DNA from: Lentzea sp. NBRC 102530
GTDB lineage: Bacteria > Actinomycetota > Actinomycetes > Mycobacteriales > Pseudonocardiaceae
Assembly: GCF_030269365.1 (NCBI RefSeq)
Contig: NZ_BSTF01000002.1
Location: 434,001 to 498,000 of the forward strand
DNA: 64,000 nt
Direction: 5' to 3'
The translations under genes were made by a program, and so were the position numbers. Of the stretch, positions 8,129 to 17,990 are shown one piece after another. Below the pieces are notes generated by a model. That model saw only the letters and a program-made list of their open reading frames with translations, searched no databases and was not told where the DNA came from. The number at the start of each line of letters is the position of its first letter. The first letter of the stretch is position 1.

Positions 8129-8979
8129 GCCGGGTCGTGATCGTGACGGGTGCGGGGCGGGGCATCGGCCGGGCGCACGCGCTGGCGTTCGGCGCTTCGG
8201 GCGCACGGGTCGTGGTGAACGACCTGTCGGCCGAGGTCGCCGGCGAGGTCGCCGCGATGATCGGGCCCACCGCGATCGTGAACACCGACGACGTGGGCAC
8301 GTGGTCCGGTGCCCAGCGGTTGGTCTCGTCAGCGGTCGAGGCGTTCGGCGGGCTGGACGTGCTGGTCAACAACGCGGGCATCGTGCGGGACCGGATGGTC
8401 GTGGGGTGCGGTGAGGACGAGTGGGACGAGGTCGTCCGGGTGCACCTGAAGGGGCACTTCGCGACCTTGCACCACGCTGCCGCGCATTGGCGTGCCGTGG
8501 CGAAGGCGGGCGGGGCGGTCAGCGGCCGGGTGATCAACACGTCGTCCGGTGCCGGGCTCTTCGGCAGTGTCGGGCAGGCGAACTACTCGGCGGCCAAGGC
8601 GGGCATCGCGTCGTTGACGCTGGTCGCGGCCGCGGAACTGGCCCGCTACGGCGTGACGGTCAACGCGATCGCGCCCGCCGCGCGGACGCGGATGACCGAG
8701 GCGACGTTCGCGGACGTGATGGCGGCCCCTGCCGAGGGGTTCGACGCGATGTCGCCGGAGAACGTCTCGCCGCTGGTGGTGTGGCTCGGCAGTGAGGAGG
8801 CCGGGGACGTCACGGGCCGGATGTTCGAGGTCGACGGCGGGCGGGTGTGCGTGGTGCACGGGTGGCAGCGGGGACCGGAGATCGACAAGGGGGCGCGGTG
8901 GTCGCCGGACGAACTGGGTGTGGTCGTGCGCAAGCTGGTGGCGGACGATCATCCGACGCCGGTCTACGGAGCCGAGTAA
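8125..8979 (+). CDS. SDR, 17-beta-HSD4-like (position of Rv3548c)
   Basis: A 284-residue SDR. VIVTGAGRGIGRAHALAFG (about residues 4-22), NNAGIVRDRMV, and YSAAKAGIASLTLVAA are the cofactor and catalytic signatures. The NNAGIVRDRMV stretch and extended C-terminal tail are shared with multifunctional-enzyme-type 17-beta-hydroxysteroid dehydrogenases such as Hsd4A, whose homologue lies at 33493. Coupled to the preceding SDR by ATGA. In mycobacteria this pair belongs to the KstR2 regulon. Confidence 0.87.
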   Translation: MSRVVIVTGAGRGIGRAHALAFGASGARVVVNDLSAEVAGEVAAMIGPTAIVNTDDVGTWSGAQRLVSSAVEAFGGLDVLVNNAGIVRDRMVVGCGEDEWDEVVRVHLKGHFATLHHAAAHWRAVAKAGGAVSGRVINTSSGAGLFGSVGQANYSAAKAGIASLTLVAAAELARYGVTVNAIAPAARTRMTEATFADVMAAPAEGFDAMSPENVSPLVVWLGSEEAGDVTGRMFEVDGGRVCVVHGWQRGPEIDKGARWSPDELGVVVRKLVADDHPTPVYGAE

Positions 8980-8989
8980 CTTCGATCAT

Positions 8990-11144
<2,155 letters not shown>

Positions 11145-11157
11145 CTAGGAGGTGCCT

Positions 11158-12384
11158 GTGGGCAAGCCCCGCATCCCGGAAGGCTTCGACTTCACCGACC
11201 CCGACATGTACGCGAGTCGGTTGCCGTTCGAGGAGTTCGCCGAACTGCGCCGCACCGCGCCGATCTGGTGGAACTCGATCCCCCAGGGGTCGGCGGGGTT
11301 CCCCGACGACGGCTTCTGGGTGGTGACGAAGCACCGGGACGTCAAGGAGGTCTCGCGCAACAGCGAGCTGTTCTCCAGCCGCGAGAACACGGCGATCATC
11401 CGGTTCAAGGAGGACATGCCGCGCGACAACATCGAGATGCAGCGGCTGCTGCTGCTGAACATGGATCCGCCCACGCACACCAAGCAGCGTGCGATCGTCT
11501 CGCGCGGGTTCACGCCCCGTGCCGTCAACTCGCTGCGCGAGGCGCTGGCGTCGCGGGCCGAGCGGATCGTCGCCGAGGCGTTGGAGAAGGGCAGCGGGGA
11601 CTTCGTGTCGGACGTCGCCTGCGAGTTGCCGTTGCAGGCGATCGCGGAGCTGATCGGGATCCCGCAGGACGACCGGCGCAAGATCTTCGACTGGTCGAAC
11701 CAGATGATCGCCTACGACGACCCCGAGTTCGAGATCGAGCCGCTGACCGCGGCCACCGAGCTGCTCGGGTACTCGTGGACGATGGCGGAGGACCGGCGGA
11801 AGTGCCCGCGCCAGGACATCGTCACCAAACTCGTGCAGGCGGACGTGGACGGGGCCGGGCTGGCTTCCGAGGAGTTCGGGTTCTTCGTGCTGTTGCTGGC
11901 GGTGGCCGGCAACGAGACGACTCGGAACGCGATCACCCACGGGATGAAGGCGTTCTTCGACCACCCCGAGCAGTGGGAGCTGTTCAAGGCCGAGCGGCCG
12001 GCCACCGCCGGGGACGAGATCGTCCGGTGGGCCACGCCGGTGGTGTCGTTCCAGCGCACGGCGATGGCGGACACCGAGCTGGGCGGCGTGGAGATCAAGC
12101 AGGGGCAACGGATCGGGATGTTCTACTCGTCGGCCAACTTCGACGAAGAGGTGTTCGAGGCGCCGGAGAGCTTCGACATCACCCGGGACCCGAACCCGCA
12201 CCTCGGGTTCGGGGGGAGTGGTGCGCACTTCTGCATCGGGGCGAACCTGGCCCGGTTGGAGATCGACCTGATCTTCAACGCCATCGCCGACGCCATGCCG
12301 AACATCAAGCAGGTGGCCGAGCCGCGGCGGCTGCGGTCGGGGTGGCTCAACGGGATCAAGGAGTTCCGCGTCCAGTACGCGTGA
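11158..12384 (+). CDS. cyp125: CYP125 steroid C26-monooxygenase
   Basis: A 408-residue cytochrome P450. The I-helix reads AGNETTRNAITHG (about residues 250-262) and the heme loop FGGSGAHFCIGANLAR puts the heme-ligand Cys at residue 359. The C-terminal RRLRSGWLNGIKEF is shared with M. tuberculosis CYP125A1. The enzyme oxidises the terminal side-chain carbon of cholest-4-en-3-one to alcohol, aldehyde and acid. GTG 11158 is preferred over GTG 11152, which is part of the AGGAGG. The electron partner may be the ferredoxin at 32127. Confidence 0.95.
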   Translation: MGKPRIPEGFDFTDPDMYASRLPFEEFAELRRTAPIWWNSIPQGSAGFPDDGFWVVTKHRDVKEVSRNSELFSSRENTAIIRFKEDMPRDNIEMQRLLLLNMDPPTHTKQRAIVSRGFTPRAVNSLREALASRAERIVAEALEKGSGDFVSDVACELPLQAIAELIGIPQDDRRKIFDWSNQMIAYDDPEFEIEPLTAATELLGYSWTMAEDRRKCPRQDIVTKLVQADVDGAGLASEEFGFFVLLLAVAGNETTRNAITHGMKAFFDHPEQWELFKAERPATAGDEIVRWATPVVSFQRTAMADTELGGVEIKQGQRIGMFYSSANFDEEVFEAPESFDITRDPNPHLGFGGSGAHFCIGANLARLEIDLIFNAIADAMPNIKQVAEPRRLRSGWLNGIKEFRVQYA

Positions 12385-12387
12385 GAG

Positions 12388-12431
12388 ACGGCTGAGGGCC
12401 CCTCCGGTGTCGCGGAGGGGCCCTCAGCCGT
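12388..12431. terminator. Bidirectional hairpin terminator
   Basis: A perfect 19-bp inverted repeat (12388-12406 with 12413-12431) has a 6-nt loop. It starts 3 bp after the cyp125 stop and ends 10 bp before the stop of the convergent gene, so it can serve both. There is no clear T-run. Confidence 0.9.
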
Positions 12432-12441
12432 CCGTGCCCTG

Positions 12442-12888
12442 TTACGATTCGACGCGCAGAGTCGCCATCGCTCGTTCCGTCTCCCAGAACGCCCGCACCG
12501 ACTTGATCAGCCCGTCCTCGCCCACGTTGTAGACGAACACGCCCTCGGTGTCGACGCGGGCGCTGCCGGGCAGGAACGCGCTGATCGTCCCCACGTTCGC
12601 ACACTCGCTGCCGGCCGCGAACGAGTCGTGGATCGCGAACTCGAACCGCTCCACGTTGGCGATCGCGAGGTCCCAGAACGCCGCGATCGCCTCCTTGCCG
12701 TGGTGGCCCTTGCCCTCGGTGTCGAACATCGACGGCCCCACCGGGTCCTCGACGACGGCGTCCTCGGCGAACAGGGCGAGCCACTCGTCCTTCCTGCCGC
12801 TCGACACGGCCTCCATGGAACGCCAGGACGCCACCCGTGCCGGGGTTTCGGTCTTGGACGCCGTCCAAGTCACGGCTGCTGCGGTCAC
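12442..12888 (-). CDS. Ketosteroid isomerase-like (NTF2 fold) protein
   Basis: A 148-residue NTF2-fold protein. LALFAEDAVVEDPVG (residues 37-51) matches the classic delta-5-3-ketosteroid isomerase segment, with Asp48 at the position of the catalytic base. A C-terminal VRAFWETE segment corresponds to AYWSE of the Pseudomonas enzyme. Shifting the 5,6 double bond to 4,5 is an early step in sterol oxidation, so the assignment fits the cluster, but SnoaL-type relatives have other activities. GTG 12888 overlaps the preceding gene's TGA (GTGA). It is the last gene of a five-gene minus-strand unit. Confidence 0.75.
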   Translation of the reverse strand: MTAAAVTWTASKTETPARVASWRSMEAVSSGRKDEWLALFAEDAVVEDPVGPSMFDTEGKGHHGKEAIAAFWDLAIANVERFEFAIHDSFAAGSECANVGTISAFLPGSARVDTEGVFVYNVGEDGLIKSVRAFWETERAMATLRVES

Positions 12889-13745
12889 GCGAACTCTCCG
12901 ATCACCTCGTCGGCGAAGCGCCGAAGTCCGTCCTTCTTGGCCTGGAGGGAGCCGTCGAAGCCGACGCCGTAGAACAGCCACGGCACGACGATCGTGTCGG
13001 TCACGCCGACCTCGGCCAGTTGCTTGTAGCCGTCGAGGCCGAAGCGGTCGATGCAGACGGCCTGGATCTCGAACGGCCGCTCGAACGCCCCCCGGTCGTC
13101 GAGCGTCGCGATGACCGACTTGAGCTCCTCGAACTTGATCATCGCCGAGGTCCAGCCGTCACCCACGCGGGCCGCGCGCTTCAGGGCCGCCGGGCTGTGG
13201 CCGCCCACGTAGAACGGAACGGGAGAGGTGGGGGCCGGGGACATCTGCAGGCGGTCGAAGTCGAAGTAGTCGCCGTGGTACTCGACCATGCCGCCGGCCA
13301 GGACCAGCTTGAGGACGTCGATCATCTCGTCCACGCGGGGGCCGCGGTTCTTGAACGGGACGCCGCACCACTCGAACTCCTCGGGGGACCAGCCGAGGCC
13401 CACGCCGAAGCCGAAGCGGTTGCCCGTCAGGTGGGCCACGGAGCCGACCTGGCGGGCCAGCAGCAGTGGGTTGCGGGAACCCAGCTTCAACACCTGTGTG
13501 TAGAAGTGGATCCGGGACGTCACGGCGCCCATCGCCGCGGCCGCCACGAACGGGTCCACCCACGGGGTGTCGGCGTTCCACATCCGGGAGCCGTCCGGGG
13601 TGTACGGGTAGTCGGCGGAGACCTTCTCGGAGAAGAAGAGGGAGTCCGGGAGGGCGATGGACGCATAGCCGCACTCCTCGGCGCACTGGGCCAGCTCGGT
13701 CAGTTGGTCGAGCGGGCTCATGGCGATGCCTACGGTGAACTTCAC
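12885..13745 (-). CDS. LLM-class flavin/F420-dependent oxidoreductase
   Basis: A 286-residue luciferase-like barrel. LPDSLFFSEKV, FGFGVGLGWSPEEFEWCGVPF and VGGHSPAALKRAARVGDGW are typical of F420-dependent LLM enzymes. Starts with GTG 13745, overlapping the ltp3 stop (GTGA). A second, longer LLM gene lies at 16937. The substrate is unknown, though a redox step on a steroid CoA ester is plausible from position. Confidence 0.82.
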   Translation of the reverse strand: MKFTVGIAMSPLDQLTELAQCAEECGYASIALPDSLFFSEKVSADYPYTPDGSRMWNADTPWVDPFVAAAAMGAVTSRIHFYTQVLKLGSRNPLLLARQVGSVAHLTGNRFGFGVGLGWSPEEFEWCGVPFKNRGPRVDEMIDVLKLVLAGGMVEYHGDYFDFDRLQMSPAPTSPVPFYVGGHSPAALKRAARVGDGWTSAMIKFEELKSVIATLDDRGAFERPFEIQAVCIDRFGLDGYKQLAEVGVTDTIVVPWLFYGVGFDGSLQAKKDGLRRFADEVIGEFA

Positions 13746-14884
13746 GGCTTCTCCGATCCGACTACCCACATGGCGAAGAACTGCGAGCCGCCGCCGTAGG
13801 CGTGGCCCAGTGCTACTCGTGCGCCGTCCACCTGGTGGTCTCCCGCGGTGCCCATGACCTGCATGGCCGCCTCGGCGAACCTCAGCAACCCGGAGGCGCC
13901 GATCGGATTGGACGACAGGACACCGCCGCTCGGGTTCACCGGGAGGCGGCCGCCGAGAGCGGTCTCGCCCGCCTCGGTGAGCTTCCAGCCCTGGCCGACG
14001 TCGGTGAAACCGAGGTTCTCCAGCCACATCGGTTCGAACCAGGAGAACGGCACGTAGATCTCGGCCGCGTCCACTTCGGACAGCGGGTCGGTGATGCCCG
14101 CCTGCTTCCACAGGGCGCGGGCGGCGTCCTGGCCCGCCTGCGGGTTGACCTGGTCGCGGCCGGCGAACGTGGTGGGCTCGGTGCGCATCGCGGTGGCACG
14201 GATCCAGGCGGCCCTGCCCGAGGTGGGTTCGGCGGAGATCACCACCGCGCAGGCGCCGTCGGAGGACGGGCACGTCTCGTCGTAGCGGATCGGGTCCCAC
14301 AGCATGGTGGAGGCCTGGACGGACTCGACGGTGATGTCCGGTTGTTTGAGGTGCGCGTACGGGTTGAGAGCGCCGTTGCGGCGGTCCTTGGCGGCGACCA
14401 TCGCGCCCACGTGTTCGGGGGCGCCGGCACGGCGGATGTAGGAACGCACGTGCGGGGCGAAGTAGCCACCCGCGCCCGCGTGCACCGGCATGGTGAACGG
14501 GGTGGGCACGGACAGCGCCCACATGGCGTTCGACTCGGACTGCTTCTCGAACGCCACGGCGAGCACCCGGTCGTGGACGCCGGACTGGACCAGGGACGCG
14601 GCCACGTTGCCGGTGCTGCCACCCACCGAGCCGGCGGTGTGCACGCGCAGCAACGGTTTGCCGACGGCGCCCAGGGCGTCGGCCAGGAACAGCTCGGGCA
14701 TCATGACGCCCTCGAACAGGTCCGGTGCCTTGCCGAGGACCACGGCGTCGATGTCGGGCCAGTCGACGTTCGCGTCGGCCATCGCCCGGTCGATCGCCTC
14801 GCGGCACAGGCCCGCCATCGACACGTCGAGGCGCTTGGCCGCGTGGTGCGTCTGGCCGGTGCCGACCACTGCTGCCGGTCGCAT
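13742..14884 (-). CDS. ltp3: Ltp3-like thiolase-fold protein (retro-aldolase family)
   Basis: A 380-residue thiolase-superfamily protein of the SCP-x/lipid-transfer type. VVGTGQTHHA at the N-terminus, VNPSGGVLSSNPIGASGLLR, and ALGHAYGGGSQFF at the C-terminus are family hallmarks. Position after ltp4 and length suggest Rv3523 (Ltp3). Ltp3/Ltp4 have been implicated in side-chain degradation of C24-branched sterols in rhodococci, acting with DUF35 partners. Its ATG shares one base with the upstream stop (TGATG). Confidence 0.82.
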   Translation of the reverse strand: MRPAAVVGTGQTHHAAKRLDVSMAGLCREAIDRAMADANVDWPDIDAVVLGKAPDLFEGVMMPELFLADALGAVGKPLLRVHTAGSVGGSTGNVAASLVQSGVHDRVLAVAFEKQSESNAMWALSVPTPFTMPVHAGAGGYFAPHVRSYIRRAGAPEHVGAMVAAKDRRNGALNPYAHLKQPDITVESVQASTMLWDPIRYDETCPSSDGACAVVISAEPTSGRAAWIRATAMRTEPTTFAGRDQVNPQAGQDAARALWKQAGITDPLSEVDAAEIYVPFSWFEPMWLENLGFTDVGQGWKLTEAGETALGGRLPVNPSGGVLSSNPIGASGLLRFAEAAMQVMGTAGDHQVDGARVALGHAYGGGSQFFAMWVVGSEKP

Positions 14885-15939
14885 CACGCACGCCCTTCCA
14901 TGACACAGACGAGGTTCTGCTGGAGCAACGGGCCGCTGGTCGCGTGGCCCAGGACCTTGGAAGCCGAGCCGTCGTGGACGCGGCGGGCGGCCTCGCCGAT
15001 GCGGGCGAGACCGGCGGAGAACATCGGGTTGCCCGCGAGGACGCCGCCGGACGGGTTCACGCTCACGTCGTCGCCGAGGCCCAGTGCCTGGCGGAGCAGG
15101 ATCTCCTGGTGGGTGAACGGCGCGTGCAACTCGGCGACCTGGACGCCGTCCACCCCGGCCGCCTTGCCCGCCGCCACGGCGGAAGGAGACGTCGTCAGGT
15201 CGCGGGTGCCGAAGGACGGCGAGTCGGTGCGGTGCTGGAAACCCGTGATCCACGCCGGTCGCTCGCACAGCTCTCGCGCGCGGTCCCCGGCGGCCAGCAC
15301 GATCGTCGCGGCGCCGTCGGTGATCGGGGCGCAGTCGTGGCGCCGCAACGGGTCCGCGACGTACGGCGACGCGAGGAGCTCGTCGGCCCCGACCTCGCCC
15401 GAGAGCTGGGCCAGCGGGTTCGAGAGGGCGTTGCGGCGGCTTCGGGCGGCCACGGAGGCCATCGCGCGTTCGTCCCACAGGCCGTTCTCGATGCCCATTC
15501 GCGCCTGGATGCCGGCGAGCCCGAGCGTGTCCGGCCACAGTGGAGTGACGAGGTACGGGTCGAGCTGCATCGCCATCACGCGGCGGAGCTGGCCCGCGGA
15601 GGACTTGCCGAAGCCGTAGACGAGGGCGGTGTCGACCTCGCCGCAGAGCAGCTTGACCCACGCCTCGTAGAGCGCCCACGCGGCGTCCATCTCGACGTGC
15701 GACTCGGCGATCGGCGGGAACGCCCCGATCGCGTCGACCGCGGAGACGAACGAGAACGCGCGGCCCGCCAGGTAGTCCGACGAGCCCGAGCACCAGAACC
15801 CGATGTCGGTCTTGGTGAGCCCGAGGCCGCCGAGCACCTCGTGGAAGATCGGGACCAGCATCTCGACACCGTTGGTGGTGCCGTCGGTCTCGCGCACGCA
15901 GGGCGTCTGCGCGAAGCCGACTACCGCAATGTCACGCAC
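14884..15939 (-). CDS. ltp4: Ltp4-like thiolase-fold protein (retro-aldolase family)
   Basis: A 351-residue thiolase-fold protein. IAVVGFAQTPCVRETDG opens the protein, followed by GFWCSGSSDYLAGRAFSFV, an ITDGAAT segment, and VNPSGGVLAGNPMFSAGLARIGE. Length and position next to the DUF35 gene match Rv3522 (Ltp4). GTG 15939 has GAGG upstream and lies 7 bp after the DUF35 stop. Probably forms a complex with the DUF35 protein and perhaps Ltp3. Confidence 0.82.
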   Translation of the reverse strand: MRDIAVVGFAQTPCVRETDGTTNGVEMLVPIFHEVLGGLGLTKTDIGFWCSGSSDYLAGRAFSFVSAVDAIGAFPPIAESHVEMDAAWALYEAWVKLLCGEVDTALVYGFGKSSAGQLRRVMAMQLDPYLVTPLWPDTLGLAGIQARMGIENGLWDERAMASVAARSRRNALSNPLAQLSGEVGADELLASPYVADPLRRHDCAPITDGAATIVLAAGDRARELCERPAWITGFQHRTDSPSFGTRDLTTSPSAVAAGKAAGVDGVQVAELHAPFTHQEILLRQALGLGDDVSVNPSGGVLAGNPMFSAGLARIGEAARRVHDGSASKVLGHATSGPLLQQNLVCVMEGRA

Positions 15940-15946
15940 GCGAGCC

Positions 15947-16891
15947 TCACAGGTGCTGGGAGTAGGAGTCGAACGGCGCGTCCGGCTCACCGGACGGCCT
16001 GAAGTGGTCGATGTTCTGCATGGTCGGGCCCCACTCCTCGCGCGGCTTCCACACGGCCTCGACGCGCATGCCCATCCGCACGTCCTCCGGCGCGACGCCG
16101 AGCAGCAGGTGCAGGAACGGGATGTCCGCGCCGTCGAGCAACACGTACGCCGAGACGTACGGAGGCGGGATGCGCTGACCCAGGAACGGGACGTTGACCA
16201 CGCAGTACGTCGTGATCGTGCCGTGGTCGGCGAGCTCGACCTGGTCCGTCGTCGGCACGCCGTCGGTCGGGCACGCCGGGCGCGGCGGGAAGTAGACCTT
16301 CTCGCAGGACGGGCAGCGCTGGCCGAGCAGCCTGCCCTCCATGAGACCGCGCAGGAACGGGTCCTCGGTCGGCGATGCCGAGTGCGTGTAGTGCAGGTTG
16401 ACCGGGGTGGTCACCATCGTGACGTCGTCGGCCGCCACGGGCTCGTCAGCGGGTTCGTCGGAGATCTCGAAGCACTCGATGTCGGTGATGGCGCCGACGC
16501 GTTCCGCACGCCATCGCACCCGCACGCGTGCGCCGGTGGAGATCTGGTCCGGCGTGCCGGCGTCGACGGCGTGCAGCAGCGAGGTGTCCGCGCCGTCGAG
16601 CTGGATGAGCGCCCACGCGAACGGCCGGTCGAGCGGCTGTCCCTCGAGGGGCTCGGGAATCCACGACCACCCGCGCACGACACCGGTCGCCGCCACGTCC
16701 ACGAACTCGTGGAGGCTTTCGGCGGTCACGGGGTCGTACTCGAGCGGCGGCACGTGCACGCGCCCGTCCGAGCCGCGGATCCCGGTCACCCTGCGGCGGC
16801 GCAGATCCGAGAGGAACCGGCCCAGCGTCGGGCCGAGGGAGCGCGTGTAGTCGAAGCCAACGTCGAGTGGAGCACTCAGCGGCCGAGTCAC
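15947..16891 (-). CDS. DUF35 OB-fold/zinc-ribbon acyl-CoA-associated protein (Rv3521-like)
   Basis: A 314-residue protein. The N-terminal half looks like a partial OB-fold/hot-dog segment (about residues 1-130). The C-terminal half is a DUF35 unit: zinc ribbon RCPSCEKVYFPPRPACPTDG followed by an OB fold (TTYCVVNVPFLGQRIPPPYV and beyond). The fourth ribbon ligand is Asp where Cys is usual. DUF35 proteins bind thiolase-fold retro-aldolases, as ChsH2 binds Ltp2. First gene of the minus-strand unit DUF35-ltp4-ltp3-LLM-KSI, started by GTG 16891 and divergent from the LLM gene at 16937. Confidence 0.85.
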   Translation of the reverse strand: MTRPLSAPLDVGFDYTRSLGPTLGRFLSDLRRRRVTGIRGSDGRVHVPPLEYDPVTAESLHEFVDVAATGVVRGWSWIPEPLEGQPLDRPFAWALIQLDGADTSLLHAVDAGTPDQISTGARVRVRWRAERVGAITDIECFEISDEPADEPVAADDVTMVTTPVNLHYTHSASPTEDPFLRGLMEGRLLGQRCPSCEKVYFPPRPACPTDGVPTTDQVELADHGTITTYCVVNVPFLGQRIPPPYVSAYVLLDGADIPFLHLLLGVAPEDVRMGMRVEAVWKPREEWGPTMQNIDHFRPSGEPDAPFDSYSQHL

Positions 16892-16900
16892 AGATCAAAG

Positions 16901-16914
16901 TGAAACAGGTTCTC
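16901..16914. promoter_or_regulatory. KstR box in the DUF35/LLM divergent promoter
   Basis: TGAAACAGGTTCTC matches TnnAACnnGTTnnA except the last base. It lies in the 45-bp gap between the two divergent starts and could control both units. Confidence 0.8.
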
Positions 16915-16936
16915 GAAATGGTGGCAAGATGGCTGC

Positions 16937-17965
16937 ATGAAGCTCGGTCTGCAGCTCGGGTACTGGGGTGCTCAGCCGCCCCTGAACGCCGCTGAACTCG
17001 TGGCGGCGGCGGAGGAATTCGGCTTCGACGCGGTGTTCGCCGCCGAGGCGTGGGGCTCGGACGCGTTCACCCCGTTGGCGTGGTGGGGATCCGAGACGAC
17101 GAGGGTGCGGCTCGGGACGTCCGTCGTGCAGATGTCGGCACGCACGCCGGCCGCCTGCGCCATGCACGCGCTGACGCTCGACCACCTCTCCGGCGGGCGG
17201 TTCGTCCTCGGGCTCGGCGTGTCCGGGCCGCAGGTCGTGGAGGGCTGGTACGGGCGGCCGTTCGCGAAACCCCTTGCCAGGACCAGGGAGTACGTGTCGA
17301 TCCTGCGGCAGGTCATGGCACGCGAGGCTCCCGTCCGCAACGACGGGCCGCACCACCCGTTGCCCTACCAGGGGCCGGGGGCGCTGGGGCTGGGCAAGCC
17401 GTTGAAGCCCATCACCCACCCGCTGCGCGCTGACCTGCCCATCTGGCTCGGCGCGGAGGGGCCGAAGAACGTCGCGCTGACGTCGGAGATCGCGGACGGG
17501 TGGCTCGCGATCTATTACGCGCCAAGGCTCGCGGACATGTACAACGAGTGGCTGGACGAGGGCTTCGCGAAGTCCGGTCGGAGCAGGCAGAACTTCGAGG
17601 TCGCGGCCACGTGTCAGGTCGTCGTGACGGACGATCCGGCGTCGGTGCGGGCGATGCTGAAGCCGTTCGTCGCTTTGTACATCGGCGGAATGGGCGCGCC
17701 CGGGATGAACTTCCACGCCGAGGTGTTCACGCGCATGGGCTACGGCGAGGTCGTCGAGGACATCGGCAGGCTCTTCCAGGCCGGGCGCAAGGACGAGGCC
17801 GCGCGGGTGGTTCCGGACGAGTTGGTGGCCGAGATCAGCATCGTCGGGAACGCCGAGCACGTCCGCGAGGAGGTCCGCCGGTGGGAGAAGGCGGGGGTCA
17901 CGACGCTGCTCGTCGGATGCCGCGACGTTGCCTCGATCAAGGCCTTGTCGGAGGCTTGTCAGTAG
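16937..17965 (+). CDS. LLM-class F420-dependent oxidoreductase (Rv3520c-like)
   Basis: A 342-residue luciferase-like barrel. LGLQLGYWGAQPP at the N-terminus, LGTSVVQMSARTPAACAMHA, DHLSGGRFVLGLGVSGPQV and LPIWLGAEGPKNVALT match the F420-dependent LLM family. Divergent position from the DUF35 gene corresponds to Rv3520c/Rv3521, a KstR-regulon pair. Its substrate has not been established. The next KstR box begins 2 bp after its stop. Confidence 0.85.
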   Translation: MKLGLQLGYWGAQPPLNAAELVAAAEEFGFDAVFAAEAWGSDAFTPLAWWGSETTRVRLGTSVVQMSARTPAACAMHALTLDHLSGGRFVLGLGVSGPQVVEGWYGRPFAKPLARTREYVSILRQVMAREAPVRNDGPHHPLPYQGPGALGLGKPLKPITHPLRADLPIWLGAEGPKNVALTSEIADGWLAIYYAPRLADMYNEWLDEGFAKSGRSRQNFEVAATCQVVVTDDPASVRAMLKPFVALYIGGMGAPGMNFHAEVFTRMGYGEVVEDIGRLFQAGRKDEAARVVPDELVAEISIVGNAEHVREEVRRWEKAGVTTLLVGCRDVASIKALSEACQ

Positions 17966-17966
17966 G

Positions 17967-17980
17967 TGAAACGCGTTCTA
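17967..17980. promoter_or_regulatory. KstR box upstream of the FadD gene at 17991
   Basis: TGAAACGCGTTCTA matches TnnAACnnGTTnnA fully. It ends 10 bp before the GTG start, so it overlaps the core promoter or transcription start. Confidence 0.88.
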
Positions 17981-17990
17981 CTTTGAGGGT

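Noticed and set aside
13746..14906. A 673-residue fusion frame joining the LLM enzyme at 12885-13745 to an upstream region
   Set aside because: The upstream part is an out-of-frame shadow of ltp3. The LLM homology begins exactly at GTG 13745, which overlaps the ltp3 stop.
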